DNA from: Juglans regia
Lineage: Eukaryota > Streptophyta > Magnoliopsida > Fagales > Juglandaceae
Direction of reading: 5' to 3'
Assembly: GCF_001411555.2 (NCBI RefSeq)
Contig: NC_049903.1
Span: 25,990,270 to 26,054,269 of the forward strand
Length of the DNA: 64,000 bases
The position numbers and the translations under genes are program-made. The notes under the pieces were generated by a model that worked only from the letters and a program-made list of their open reading frames with translations, had not been told where the DNA came from and searched no databases. Positions 1 to 11,827 of the stretch are shown here, one piece after another; position 1 is the stretch's first letter; every line of letters begins with the position of its first letter.

Positions 1-364
1 AAGTTGCCTTTAAACTATCCCATAAACCCCTCCTCTCCACCGGATTACATTTGGCAAAGACAAAAGTAACAAGAAAATTTTCCACACCATTCCGGACCCA
101 TCCGGTAATCATTTGGTTAGACATACACAAAACTTCAAACTCATACGACTCACTCCAAAAAACCCATAATTTACCACCCATCTCAGCATTGCTACAATGA
201 TTCGAGAGCCCTAATAAATAGGCCAACTGATCCATTTTACTAACTTCCGAAAAAGATTCTGAGATCGCGACAATAACCACATTAAACTTCCTCACCAACC
301 GACACAAATGTTTCCACGACATGCCTAACCCACGCACATTCCACACTAACATATTTTCCATCAT
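1..364 (-). CDS. LINE ORF2, endonuclease N-terminus (cut by window edge)
   Basis: The minus frame from the ATG at 364-362 stays open to the left edge, about 120 codons. It begins MMENMLVWNVRGLGMSW, the usual opening of the apurinic-type endonuclease (exonuclease-endonuclease-phosphatase fold) in plant L1 LINE ORF2; the N of WNVRGLG is a metal-site residue in this family. In a complete element this enzyme nicks target DNA before reverse transcription. The RT and RNase H parts would lie beyond the edge. The start overlaps the stop of ORF1 just upstream. The frame is intact here although ORF1 is broken, so the element is probably also dead. Confidence 0.85.
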   Translation of the reverse strand, partial: MMENMLVWNVRGLGMSWKHLCRLVRKFNVVIVAISESFSEVSKMDQLAYLLGLSNHCSNAEMGGKLWVFWSESYEFEVLCMSNQMITGWVRNGVENFLVTFVFAKCNPVERRGLWDSLKAT

Positions 365-1452
365 AAGTTAAGTTTTGTAGGACGGGATAACACCCGTTGG
401 GATTGACGTACAATGTGTGTTTTGCTGCTAACTCTCATTGAGACTTGTAAATCATTATCTGAGTCATAACACTTATCATTCATTAACGGTGGGGACTTGC
501 AACTCGTTTCTCCATCAGACAAGCTCTCGGTTGTGCCTTCATTCAGAAAGTGTACCTCTGCATTTTTTACATTAGCTTGACAGTCTAATTCCAGCAACTC
601 TGAAACCAGAACCATATGTCCCTGCATTATGCCCTTCTTCCCAGACGACTCTCCCAAAGAAGCCCATTCCACCACTTGCATTTCATCCTGAGATGGCGTT
701 ACAGACCCTCCTCCATCATGTACTACACTCAGGCCCTTTGAAATATCTGTTTCCACTCTCTTCACCGCTTGCCAGAGTGTCTTATTCGCAAATACCACTA
801 TCGGGAATCCTTGCACCGGGTCTTCCTTCAGATCCACTTCAACACAGATGCGCGCATCCGTTGCTCTTGTCTAGTTCAAAGTTGCATGGTCTGTGCCCAA
901 ATAACGACCAAACTGTGTGGCTAAAATCTATAAACAATCCTGCCTATATAAATGCATGGGAAGCCCAGGAAAGAATATCCACTCCGGTGCAAGAGAAGGT
1001 TCAATATGAAGGTCAAAATCCTTCGTCCATTTGAATAAACGGAACACATAGCCTTCCATCAATCTGCCTTCCCTCGCCCAGGCATGCACAAAATCTCGTT
1101 CCGATTGCAACCGTAGAATCACATGATGTGCATCCATGAAACTAATCGTAGGACTCTCCAATGACCCCCAGGATTTAATTATATGACGTCAAATCTTCTC
1201 TCTCGGAGGACGTATACGAGCAAACTTCAAAACCAGAGCAAAACAAAAATCATCGGCTACTTTCGACATCTCCAGATCAGTAAAAACGAAGCCTGGTTCC
1301 CCTTTGATATAAACCAGATATCACATCGGCATCTTGAAGGAAGATGAATCCTGCCTCACCATTGCTTGAGCGTACGTTGGTTTAACCAGAACTCCATTAA
1401 TAGTGTCCCCTATAGATGTCGAAGCCACCAAGGGGGGCTGGGGAGCCACCAT
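361..1452 (-). pseudogene. LINE ORF1 (DUF4283 / CCHC-type RNA-binding protein), four stops
   Basis: One minus reading frame of 364 codons runs from ATG 1452-1450 to TGA 363-361. Four in-frame stops interrupt it, at codons 44 (1323-1321), 88 (1191-1189), 175 (930-928) and 194 (873-871), with no frameshift. The N-terminal half matches the DUF4283 domain of plant L1 ORF1, including the stretch around DAHHVILRLQSERDFVHAW. Next comes the linker FGRYLGTDHATLN and the ICVEVDLKE-QGFPIVV segment that normally precedes the CCHC knuckle. The knuckle itself is not clear, and the C-terminal third is low-complexity and acidic. ORF1 proteins of this kind bind the element RNA. Each stop is one C-to-T change away from Arg or Gln. 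Confidence 0.85.
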
Positions 1453-1815
1453 GGGCACGCCCTAGGTTCAGAAACCAAAATTTCCTAATAAGGCAAGTCT
1501 GAGAATTGTGGAGCAGAAAAAAGAACTAGCATAAGATGAATTTATTTATTTGATTTATTTTATAATTAGTTGGTTACCCTTTAGTGCTTGTAAATAGCTT
1601 TCTTTGTAGGCTTCACAATTTCATTATCCTTGGCTTCAAAGACAATTACTCAAAGCCAAAGGTCAGTTCTTATTCTCTGTGCTCTCAAGATAGGAATGCA
1701 ATCATGTCTCTACTTTTAAGCGAGAGCTAGGCTTAGAGACCTCAAAATCTTAAGCTCTCATTCTCTACTCTAGCCCTCACTCTCTCAATTCTCGCACCAG
1801 GACCATGACACCATC
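1453..1815. other. Spacer between LINE ORF1 and copia LTR
   Basis: There is no coding signal. The right half is CT-rich and, read on the minus strand, lies directly upstream of LINE ORF1, so it may be that LINE's 5' UTR. The exact border with the copia element at 1,816 is inferred from the LTR comparison. Confidence 0.4.
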
Positions 1816-2085
1816 TAAAACTAAAATATTTAGATGGAGAAAGCTTGGTATTGTATTTGGCATCTATTTATATTACAATACAAAACTGAAATTATGCACC
1901 ATAATAGGCAAGAATATATGCCACAGATTATGTGGAACTAGGTAGGTACTATTGATTACACAAAGTCTACATCTTGATTTGCTCATGATGTGTCACTTGT
2001 ATTAATAACAGAGGGAGGTTGTGATTAGGTTTTTGCAAGGAATTGTTGAATTTTCTTTCATGGTTTGAGAAGCTCTAACTTAACA
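1816..2085 (-). repeat. Ty1/copia 3' LTR (270 bp)
   Basis: This aligns by eye along its length with 31,330-34,082 (after removing a nested LTR) and 63,200-63,516. Shared blocks include GGCATCTATTTATAT and GCACCATAATAGGCAAGA. On the minus strand it starts TGTTA at 2085, just after a short purine tract (CCAGGGGA). It ends near 1816, where the neighbouring CCATC resembles the CCATA that follows the 5' LTR at 34,083, a 4-of-5 target repeat. It is clearly diverged from the 5' LTR, so the insertion is old. Confidence 0.7.
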
Positions 2086-3660
2086 TCCCCTGGCAACATA
2101 ATGGGGGAATGCACACATGTAGCTTGGTACGAAGGAGAAAGAACTTGGCAGAGTGAGCCCTTTAGTGAAGATATTGGCAATTTGCTCGAGTGTGGGAATG
2201 TACTGAATGATGACATCTTTGTGAGTGACTTATCCTCTGATAAAGTGGTAGTCTACCTCTATGTGCTTGGTACGAGCATATAACACTAGATTGGAGGCTA
2301 AGGAAAGAGCGTTGAGGTTGTCACACCATATACTGGGAACTGTGGGAAGTGGGATTCTTGAAACGACATGTGAAGCCAAAACAAGTAAGCAGTGACAAGA
2401 GCGAAGGTTCTATATTGAGTTTGGTGCTGGACTTGGAGATGTCTGAATATTTCCTTGCACTCCATGAGTTGATGAGGGAAGAGACAAGGTAGACAATGTA
2501 TCCAATAGTAAAGCGACGATCACCCAAAGAACTCGCTTGGTAGTTGTCCAATGGACTATAGTTGAATTGTGCATGAATTGGCACAACTTGTTATTAGGAA
2601 GGCATTGTTGGGTCGAATTAGAGTGCAATATTGAAGAGCTTCCACAAGATACTGATATTTAGATGGATTGGGGAGTGGATCCCCATCATATTGAGGTAAC
2701 TTGGAGTAAGTTGGGAGAGGACATTTGACAGCCTTGGCACCTAACATCTTGATGCGATCCAACATTTCAAATATGTGTTTGGACCAAGAGAGATGGAGGC
2801 CTGCATTTGTTTGAGTGGCATTGATACCCAAGAAGAAACTGAAGAATTCAAGATCTTTGAGTGCAAAGTGTTGCTATAAGCAAATTAAGAGTTGTAATAG
2901 CAGACATCGAATTTCCTATAACTAAAACATCATCAACATAGATTAGGGGAAAGATCTTAAACTATGACTTATTGAATATAAAGTGAGAGTAGTTCACTTG
3001 GGACTCGAGGAACCCGAGACCTAAACTTGTTGAACTAAGCTCTTGGGGCTTGATTTAGCCCATAGATGGCCTTGCTAACTTTAATAATATAATCTAGGAA
3101 GCAATGGTCATGAAAGCTAGTGACTTGCTCCATCTAAACTTCTTCTTCAAGGTGACCATGAAAAAGCATTGAAGACATCCAATTGCTTTATGAGCCAGTC
3201 AAATTGGACAGTAATTGCAAGAATTGTATGAATAGTAGAGAATTTGACTATGAGGTTGAATGTATTTGTGTAGTCATGTACTCCCTATTCTTCAAAGCCT
3301 TAAGGCCACTAGTCTAGCCTTAAATCTGTCAAGAGAACCATCAGCCTTTTGCTTTATGGGAAAAACTTGTTTATTGGTGATAATAATCTTACGAGGGGGT
3401 CAGGGACAAAGTATCTAGGTTTGGTTATTTTGAAAATGAGTGATTTCTTCTTACATAGCTTGGCACCAATGGGGAGTCAATATTGGTGGTTGAGGAGCTA
3501 AGAAGAGAAGGTAATGAAGAGGAATCAGGAAGAGGAGTAGTATTTATGGATGTTTTAAGTGACGGAGAAATGTTACGAGCTAGGAAGGAGGAGTGAATGG
3601 ACAAAGACAGAGAGCCGGTAGGAATTGCGAGCTGGAACTGATGTTTCATCAAAGATTACA
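2086..3660 (-). pseudogene. Copia pol: reverse transcriptase and RNase H remnant
   Basis: Minus-strand frames, broken by several frameshifts and stops, spell a Ty1/copia RT followed by RNase H. From upstream to downstream I see the QLDVFNAF block near 3,190, the catalytic YVDD (TAT GTT GAT GAT) at 2940-2929, and the block ending the RT with CPLPT and the PNPSKYQYLVEALQYCTL motif at 2,831-2,600. RNase H closes with ARTKHIEVDYHFIR and ANIFTKGLT near 2,270-2,150. The YVDD is intact, but no single frame covers the domain. The segment ends at the short purine tract beside the 3' LTR, as expected for copia order. Confidence 0.85.
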
Positions 3661-3666
3661 TGGCGG

Positions 3667-4378
3667 CTAATTAGAATTTTGCAAGTTGCTGGATGATAAC
3701 ATTAGCAACCTTTGTAGTGAGCATAGTAGCCTAATAAGACACTTTTTGGATTGGTACATTAGCGTATGAGTGCTTTGTGGTCGAAGAAGCAGATAACAAG
3801 CACAACCGAAGACTCTAAGTATAGAGTAATCTGGTGGCTTGTTAAGTAGCTTTTCATAAGGTGCCTTATGGTTGATAACAGAGGTAGGCAACCTATTGAT
3901 AGGGTAAATTGTAGTATTGAAGGCATTGACCCAGTGTGTGAGACGTAAATACGATTGAGCAAGCAAAGCTAGAGCAATCACCACCACATGTTTGTGTTTA
4001 AGCTCAACTAACCCATTTTGTTGGGCATTTTATGGACAGGAAATCATCCTATGGAAAATGCCTTGTGGTTTAAGGAACTTTTTGAATTGGAGAGAATTGA
4101 ACTCACCACTTCCACCAGATTGAAAGGATTTTAAATATTCATTGAAATGAAGTTTTAAACTACACATTTAAACTTGACAAAGCATTCAAATGTTTAAGCT
4201 TTAGTGTGCATTGGATAGATATAAGTGAAATGAGAAAAATTGTCAAAGAAACTACATAGTATTTGCAACCATTATGAGCATAAACAGGAGAGATCCAAAG
4301 ATATGAGTGTATTATTTCTAAAGGTTTAGATGTTACATGAGTAGAATAAAAAAAAAGGAGACATTTGGACTTGGCCAT
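3667..4378 (-). pseudogene. Copia integrase core remnant
   Basis: Frames at 4,378-4,160 and 3,987-3,667 on the minus strand match the copia integrase. The first carries KPLEIIHSYLWISPV, where the D of the usual HSDLWGP-type catalytic block is replaced by Y. The second carries the conserved RLPTSVINHKAPYEKL and FGCACYLLLRP segments that end the core domain. In a live element this enzyme would join cDNA to target DNA. Frameshifts and the lost Asp mark it dead. Confidence 0.8.
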
Positions 4379-4399
4379 TTGATAGGACTCAATAACAAC

Positions 4400-4645
4400 T
4401 TATTTAAACACGAGCAAAGAAGCTAGACTCTTAAGTTTATTGAACACTGAAGTTGTAGGATGCCCTAGTCTTATATGCCAAGTGGTAATGGTGGTGCCAA
4501 TGAAAGCAGTAGGAGACATGACTTTATTCATGGAATGAGAGAGATAAATTGGGTACAATCCATCTTCACTTCGTCCCTGCAAAAGAACATGTCCCCTGCA
4601 TTTGTTCTTCACAAAGTAATGAGAGTTAGTAAGAAGAAAACACAA
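4400..4645 (-). pseudogene. Copia GAG-pre-integrase zinc domain
   Basis: An 81-residue minus frame holds LLQGRSEDGLYPIYLS and, near its end, TTWHIRLGHPTTSVFNKL. This is the characteristic WHxRLGHP motif of the domain between protease and integrase in Ty1/copia. It is collinear with the neighbouring integrase and protease remnants on the same strand. Confidence 0.85.
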
Positions 4646-5246
4646 TGATTATCAACACAAAAGTTTTGAATGGAAAGAAGATTTGCTGTGCTATGGGACA
4701 ATGAAGGGCAATAGATAATTTGGATGGGGTTTTCAAATTAAAGAGTATAATAGAACTGGTATTGGCAATGAAAAGACTTGTACCATACCTATAGAAACCT
4801 CTTCTTCTCCCTTGTAGGTTTCTTGAAGTGTCACACGGTCCAAATTGGTTCTAATGTGGTTGTTTACCCAGCTATCAGCATACCATGGTTGGTCCTCAAT
4901 ATGACCAAAAGAAGAACTTGTCTTGGCTACCATGGCTACAAGTTGAGAAGGAGGGTGTCGTTCTTGGTATGCAAAATTCATGCGATGAAAACAATCTAGT
5001 GCTTGGTGTCTAGTTTTTAACATATTTCATATGGATCTCTATTAGTAGTGTTGGAGTTCTTTGAAAAGGAGTTGCCATCTTGTTGTTTTGGGTCACCTTT
5101 GAAGTTGTTTTTCTGATTTCTAAAAGACTTCCCTTTGCCAAAGTGAGAACCATTGTGCTCTGACTTGTTAGAGAACAAAATAAAATTACCGAATCAGTTG
5201 AGGTGGAGTGCTACAATTTGTCTAGTAAAGTCTCATAGTTGAGAAG
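4646..5246 (-). pseudogene. Copia gag zinc knuckle and protease remnant
   Basis: Minus-strand fragments show a degraded CCHC knuckle (C-x2-K in place of the second C, then HQALDCFHRM) near 4,990-5,020. About 60 codons further on comes QPWYADSW, the protease active-site block in which the expected D-S-G reads D-S-W. Loss of that glycine should abolish protease activity. Frameshifts separate the two parts. Confidence 0.75.
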
Positions 5247-5376
5247 CTAGGCTTTAAAGTAATCAAAAGATAGAGATGAATCACGAGTTGCAAAATTGAA
5301 TGAGGTAATGAAGGTAGTATATGATGGATCAAGCCCCTCCAAGGATATAAGAGATGAGGTCATCGTCCTCATCAAG
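5247..5376 (-). pseudogene. Copia gag, central part (left side of insertion)
   Basis: The minus strand reads LDEDDDLISYIL, then after a frameshift LEGLDPSYTTFITSFNFATRD, the UBN2-type copia gag. The first codon CTT continues directly from the GGT AAA that ends the gag piece at 30,777, in the same frame. The two gag pieces are therefore halves of one gene split by the X insertion. Confidence 0.85.
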
Positions 5377-5381
5377 TTTAG
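5377..5381. repeat. Target-site repeat, left of X (TTTAG)
   Basis: The five bases before TGTGACGCC read TTTAG. The five bases after the other end of X (30,777-30,781) read TTTAC. Four of five match, as expected for an old LTR-element insertion. Confidence 0.7.
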
Positions 5382-6600
5382 TGTGACGCCTCCAAACTTT
5401 GCTTGGGATTTAATGGAGCTTGAAGCATCCATATATGCAAGACAAGGACACATACCCCCGTTAAGGATCTAATTCACTTAGCATGCATCTAACAATATGC
5501 ACTATTCGCAGAGAATAATTTTTTTAGTAATACTTGAAGTACCAGAATGCTAAATCCCAAAACATAATATATTTCCATAAATATTCACATATCCAAAAGT
5601 TGTCCAATAAGTCTGAAATCAAAACATGTATAGGAGATATCACACCATATGTATAGACATAAAATAGACTATTAACTAAACACCAAGCTGCTCATGTAAC
5701 TCAACAATGATCTCCAAAATATAATCTAGGAACTGAAGGATCGACCCCATCAGCTCCTCGAATGTCTTCTATGGCCTACTCAACCTCGTCTAGTGGGTCA
5801 CATCTTGATTTTTGGTCTTCTGACACATCGTCTATCATTTTGAGGGAAATAGTAGTTGGGACTACCAAATGATATTTACAAAATCTCAGCAAATAAAACT
5901 TCTAACCTACCAACAGTTTGAATAGGCTTGCATGACAGTAATATGACATGTATGCTTCGTGACATGGACTTGCACATGCATGATATGACTTAAAAATAAC
6001 ATGCCTGGACATGGAAATAACATGACTTGACATGAACATAACATGTCTTGACATGAACTTAACATGACTTGATATGGACATAACATGACTTTATGTGAAC
6101 ATGACCTTACTACATATACATGTTTGTTTACTTGTGCTCCTGCTACATATACCTTACTCCACGACTCCCCAAGGGTCGTGTCCTCCTGCTGGATACCGCA
6201 TCACATTATAAGTTCATGCATTAGCTGTGAGTACGTTATGATAACTTGTACTTGTAAACGTGTAATTTTGGCACCACTAGCATTAGATGCCTGACTTCGC
6301 GCTAGAAACCGTTACTTAGGTCCCTTCCGAAGCCTGTTAAGTGTACTTTGTCAATTCAGGGGATTTTACATCTAATTTAATTACTCCAGAGTAGACAAAG
6401 AAGACTAGCTAGCTCCTCATCCTAGTACTTAGGACCGTAATAAAATAAAATACTCATGAATGATTTAGAAATATTTGATGACATACTCAATGCTTATAAT
6501 ATGGCATTTGTGGCAGGTAACAAAGAATCATGTAATAGATATATATGGTGACATGGCATGTCATAGATAATCTTGTAACAATAATAAATGACATGAGAAG
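5382..6600 (-). repeat. X 3' LTR fragment (repeat family R1, copy a)
   Basis: From 5,555 on it matches 40,933-41,975 closely, and 21,073-21,930 and 47,738-48,642 more distantly. It includes an array of about 20 bp units, roughly ACATGACTTGACATGAACAT, at 5,985-6,100. No coding potential is apparent. On the minus strand the LTR end GGAGGCGTCACA is at 5,382. The block stops abruptly near 6,600, where repeat R2 begins. Confidence 0.6.
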
Positions 6601-8130
6601 TTGTTTTTTAAAAAGCTCTCATCATCACAATTATCTTCCTCATTTTTTTTTTCGTATTATTCTCTTTTCTGTCTATTATGTATCTTCTTTCGAAGCATAT
6701 TTTATTTTGTTTTGTTTTTAACGAAAAAACCATGATTAAGTACTCTAAAAAGAACTCTAATATTAATCTTTTTTCAATGTCGACATTGACAATCTTATCC
6801 GCAAATAAAAGAATATTTTTATCCGCAAACATTATCATACCCTTAAACTATCTGTGGACGAAGTTTAATTTATGGCTTTGGCAAGTTTCATTTGGGGTAG
6901 TAATGTCATGAAAAGACTACCCTTACATAGAAACAAAGGCAAAGCGCCCAAAACACTCAATTATAGGGGGCCCTGTTGTCGGTCGACGTACGTAATATGC
7001 ATGTTTAATTTGATGATAATGTTTTTTGTTTTTTATGAACACCTCATGATGATCACTAAATCCATGATTCCAAATAAATTAAAAATTGGTATTTGAAGAT
7101 AATGAAAATGACTAGCACCAAAATTACAATTGTAAGAAATTAATGGATCATCTTTCCAATTCAAACATCGATCAATCAAACGTTAACTTAGAATTGGTGC
7201 CTAATCTTGACTCGACCAATCTTATATCATCTTGAAGCTTGCAAATTTACAATAACGACATAGAGTCTTTGATGACATTGAATTAAAGTCGACCCAGACT
7301 CTGAAGGCAGACCACATGATAAAATATATACTGATTTGTAGCACTCATGTCAAAATGCTATTTTTTATTTTTACCTAAAAAATGGAGTTCTTTATTTTTT
7401 TTTATTTTTTTAAAAAATGGAGATGATTTTAAGACAAGTCTGGCCATAATAATAGGCTAGCAAGTTGGCAACACCTAAAATTCAAAATGAAAATTTAAAA
7501 TGTGTCAAAAAGTGGCTGCTCCCGTTGGCTGCTCCTGTTTCTACACGTAATGTATGCAATTTGAATGCAGCAAACAATGGCTGCAACCAAGACTATTTCT
7601 ATAGAAAGCCGTAGTAAGAAAGCATAACCATGAGCAAAACACCTAAAATTTGAAAACATTTCTTAATGCTCAAAAGCAAATCCTTCTTTTATATCCTTTT
7701 TCTGTCATGTAAACACATCAGAAAAGTAGCCTTGTATTTCTTTGTTTGGTTGAAAGTACCCATGATTGAAAAGAAATTTTATGTAGCAATAATGATTATA
7801 TATTCTGGCCGTATATAGCTTTTACCTTTATTTATTCTCTGGGTCCTTAATGGATATTCAACAAGGCAACTATAAAATATACAACAGTACCACTCCTATC
7901 AATCCCCCCTCTTCTATCCAAATGATCAAGTCCAGGAAAGATAAGAAAGAAAAATAAAACCTTGGGCTGATGAAGAAATGGAGGTCAATATCATCAGCTG
8001 AATTCCAGCTCTAGAAACATGGACCCAATGAAACATATTCTATCAAAAAAGTAACTGATGAGTTGGCAGCATAGAAAATTGGTGCCATTCGTAATTAGGC
8101 TTATATCGTATAAAACTCTGTTCAATTCGT
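6600..8130. repeat. Repeat R2, copy A (unclassified)
   Basis: This is AT-rich noncoding DNA found again as 40,100-40,560 (part), 41,976-42,281 (part) and 43,480-44,930. Markers are GTCGACATTGACAATC at 6,779, the paired TTATCCGCAAA at 6,797 and 6,819, and GTCGACGTACGTAAT near 6,983. It follows R1 directly in both duplicate copies, so the join predates the duplication. Open frames here (about 70 codons) are not conserved between copies. Class unknown. Confidence 0.6.
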
Positions 8131-8262
8131 ATAAACTTGGATTACTTCTTATATATTATATTCATGGTATTATTCTCAGTTTTACAATGACAATATCTTA
8201 GCATTTAAAAAGCAAATAACAGGAACTCATATTCATAATATGGTGTGAAAGGATTTTTGCTT
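8110..8262. repeat. Flanking repeat, copy 1 (pair at 14,858-14,985)
   Basis: TATAAACTTGGATTACTT through ATAATATGGTGTGAA recurs at 14,858-14,985. The copies differ by small indels, including an insertion around 8,205-8,225 here. The pair brackets the hAT and Tat-like debris. Only copy 1's left edge (TATAAAACTCTGT) has a counterpart in copy B, at 45,170. Confidence 0.65.
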
Positions 8263-9219
8263 TTAGACTCATTCCGAGCTTCGTCAACAAGAATACAAAA
8301 TTTGACATCTCCGATTTCTTCGCGAATCATATTTCACACTTTATTTGCAAATATATGGAAAATCTCCTTTTGAATTTTGGGTGATGTATTTTTAGCATTT
8401 TGTGGAGCATTTTCCATGATAACTCCATCAACTTGATAATTATAACTCGTCAGAAGTTTTAACAGTTCAATAAAGTTACCTTGATTTCTTGAGTTAGAGC
8501 TTTCATCATGACCTCTAAAGGCACAAGCTTGGAACATAAGTCATCGAACACTATCTATCGAAGTTTTGAGCCACAACCGATTATTCTCCATCTCTTGTGA
8601 TACTTATTTTTCAACTAATTTGTCAATATGTCTTGACTGATTCATTAGATCCTCACAACATTTCACAACATTTTTATGTGGTGAATTTGAATCTCTCCCC
8701 ACATGTCCCATTAAAGGACTATTCATTCTATCATTCACTTTTTTTTCAATTGTCAAAACCTTTATTAGTAAATGCATTTGATCCTGGACGGCCCGTTGAA
8801 TTCTTTGCAAAAATGTAGCATGGAAGACAAAATACAGCATTCTTCGATTGTTAGTAGTCCAACCAATTTGAATATCTTTGAAACTAGGAAAATTGAAATC
8901 GGCGACATTGATTGCTTATTCCTAAAAATGGATAATCTGAAAGTTTAGGTTGATATGGACCAGTTTTAAGATGGGCACGTCGGATCTCATCTTGTAGGTT
9001 AGTAGGAAATTTCCATATTTGTGGACGTAAAACTGGATTATGTTCCAAAGAGGTAGCATCCATCTCTTCAAGTTGGATTCTTGAAGCTTTAGAGAGACGC
9101 TCATCAATAATAGAAGAATCATGTTCCGTTGTTATCGAGCTCTCTAAACGTATATTACTCTCCAAATTGTCCATGTCTTTCTTTTTAAAAAAAGACTCAA
9201 TTGTTCTTAGCTTGCTCAT
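8262..9219 (-). pseudogene. hAT transposase N-terminal part (TTF zinc-finger / DUF4371 type)
   Basis: It starts at ATG 9219 with MSKLRTIESFFKKKD, an N-terminus I recognise from plant hAT proteins often annotated as zinc finger MYM-type 1-like. Further fragments on the minus strand follow: LRPQIWKFPTNLQDEIRRAHL and PYQPKLSDYPF near 8,990-8,900, NDRMNSPLMGHVGRD and KNVVKCCEDLMNQSRHIDK at 8,740-8,610, and ACAFRGHDESSNSRNQGN to KEIFHIFANKV at 8,530-8,334 (DUF4371). Frameshifts or stops separate them. The catalytic core and hAT dimerisation region are absent. It would have cut and moved the parent element. Confidence 0.8.
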
Positions 9220-10092
9220 ATTTTTCTATACTTTAAGAAAAATTTGTAGATCAAGAATAAACCTAAGAAGTACCTAATAAGTAATGATAGAAAGTTGATA
9301 GATTTTTATTTTTTTTTGTATAGTTTGTATTTATTACTAAGTGAACAAAAAAACATTTGAATAACAAATAAATTTCACAAAAGTAAGTGAACAAAAAAAA
9401 AATGTGACTATGTGAGTCTCACAAATAAATTGTAATCAATGGGTCATCACAAATAAAAAAAAATGTGGCTCATCAATGGCTTAAGCAGTTAGGCTCAAGA
9501 TAAATTATAATCATCATGATTCATAAACTTCTAAATCTATGGATTTAGAACATTAACAACGAAGATGAAAGGAAATAAAATAGAGTTGTTCTTGCAAGAA
9601 AATAATAATAATGTATATCAGTACACTATACATTTTAGATTAACATTTCCGAAATTGTAAATCTAGTGTAATTGGTGGAGATTGCTTCAAGAGAAAATCA
9701 ATCGAAAACTATGTTCTGTGCAGCTGTGTTTTGGCTCTAGCGTTAATGTTGTAGAGAATGAAAAGAAAAGTTAAAGAGACTTTGTGTAATAGAGAAAGAG
9801 AGAGGTATCAGTGATGGATTGATGGATTGAGTAACCGTGTAAATTGTAATTGTCAAAATCATCCCACGCCGAAGGCTATGTAGCCTGTGTAATTGTCATT
9901 GTCAGAATTGCTCAAATTAAAATTGTGTTCAGTTAGTACTGGGTATCATGTCAAATCACTAAAGTCTGGAGGTAGAGTGACTGTGTTTTCGTGTTTGAGT
10001 ATTGTAGACTCAAGGGTGTTAGGTGAAGTGAAAAGTTAGCTGTTAGAGTCTAGACTAAGAGTGTTAAGTGAACTGAAAAGTTAGAATGAAGG
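9220..10092. other. hAT upstream region
   Basis: AT-rich noncoding sequence between the transposase start and the nested LTR. It includes A/T runs and a short repeat (TGAAAAGTTAG at 10,028 and 10,075). It presumably contained the hAT promoter and 5' UTR. No gene was seen. Confidence 0.5.
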
Positions 10093-10304
10093 TGTAACAT
10101 ATAGGTCCTAAATTAGGGCTTAAAATTATTATTTTATACTATTATTATTATTATTACAATTACTAATTTTAAGATCTATTTTAAGAGCGTAATTTTAGTT
10201 GAGTGAGTTTCTTTTACTATTTTCACCCACATATCCCTCTCAGTGTTTATCTCCTAGTTGAATAAATTTCCTAATCGGAGACCAATTCACATAAAAAATC
10301 ATTC

Positions 10305-10313
10305 TATAAATCC
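10305..10313 (+). promoter_or_regulatory. TATA-like box in LTR
   Basis: TATAAATCC is followed by a CT-rich stretch, at a position expected for the U3/R border of the LTR. Confidence 0.4.
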
Positions 10314-11827
10314 TCTCTTCCTCCTCACAATATTCCCATCAGCAAACCCACAACACCCCTTACGTCTAGAACCTTCCCACAACAAAAATCAAACATTCTC
10401 TTCCTTAAAAGCGCCACCATAACCTCCCTCTCAGCAACCAAACAACCACTTCGCTGGAACCCACCACAGAACACATCGACGGTAAGCTCTCCCTCCTCCA
10501 CAACATGTGTCGACGTCTTTAAATCTCCTTTCCGTTGTTCTCTCTCCATGGTAAAGAATAAAAAAGGCCCTGTGTTTTGCCCACCACTGCCGCCAGCTTA
10601 GAGGATGTCGGATCACCTCACTATAGCCATAGAACTCGCTGACTAGGCACCTCCCTCCACCTCGCACTATTTCAATAAGCCCACGATCGTGCGCCACCCT
10701 CTTCTCTCTCTGTTGCTTTCGATTTGATAGTTTCTGTCTCCAAACTCTCTCTCTCTCTTTCTCCCTTCGTCTATGTTGCACCACCATAGTTAGGAGGACC
10801 CCCTAGCTGCTCCACCTTGAACCTTGGCCAACCACCAGACCCACTGTCACGGTGTTCAACCTTCCCAAAATGCCCATGCCCATTATGGTGTTTTCCCAAA
10901 ATGCCCTCCTATTAAGCTGAGTTTTGTTGGACGTGTCTTATATTTTATAGTAGGTTGGGCTGGGTTTATTTTTCAGAAAACACCCTTGTATCACGTATCT
11001 CATTTTAAATGGGCCTAGCTTTTAATTGAATAAATATATTAGGCATAGACTTATTTTTACCAGAAATATTTAAGGAATTTAAAGTATATTTATCAGTATA
11101 CCATTGAGCCTATTATTTTAATTAATATTACAATTGTCTATTTAATTGGACATTTAATAAAATTATTATGTTATATCTTAAATAGAAAATCAAGGAATAT
11201 GTTATGAGTCTTAAATAATATTACTATCTATTAATCTTATTATAACTGAATAGTTATTAAATTACCTCCATGATATGATTCCACATAATTAGAATACTAC
11301 AGCACGTTCTTCTAAGAAACGTTAATGATGATTAGTGCCTTGTAGAGGTCACAAGCTACGACGTGAGATTGTGGAAGCAATGCTAAGAGGTAATTAGTAT
11401 GATCATATAATTGCACGTGTATTGTAAATGTTCTAATTGTATATGCAAATGTGATGTTTGTCTACGCTACGCTATGAGCTAAGTTAAGGTTAGATCCCTT
11501 TCATGATCTTTGATGAATTATAATGATATGCATGGAAGTGAGCTTATGTATGTTATGCTATTATGGATTGTGATTTGATGGTTGATATATCATGAAAATC
11601 ACATATATACCATGCAATGCAATGTAATGTCAAGAAGTATTTAGAGTATATAAATCATGTAATGTTCACGTAGTTCTCAAATCATGTATGCCATGGAATG
11701 TTTATGTTCAGATCACATTATAGCGCTATGTCATGTTGTGTTATGCTATGTACAAGTATATGCTATGCTAGAAAAGTTCATGAAGTCCAACAAACTTCTC
11801 ATGCATTAAGAAAGATGAGATGCTAAG

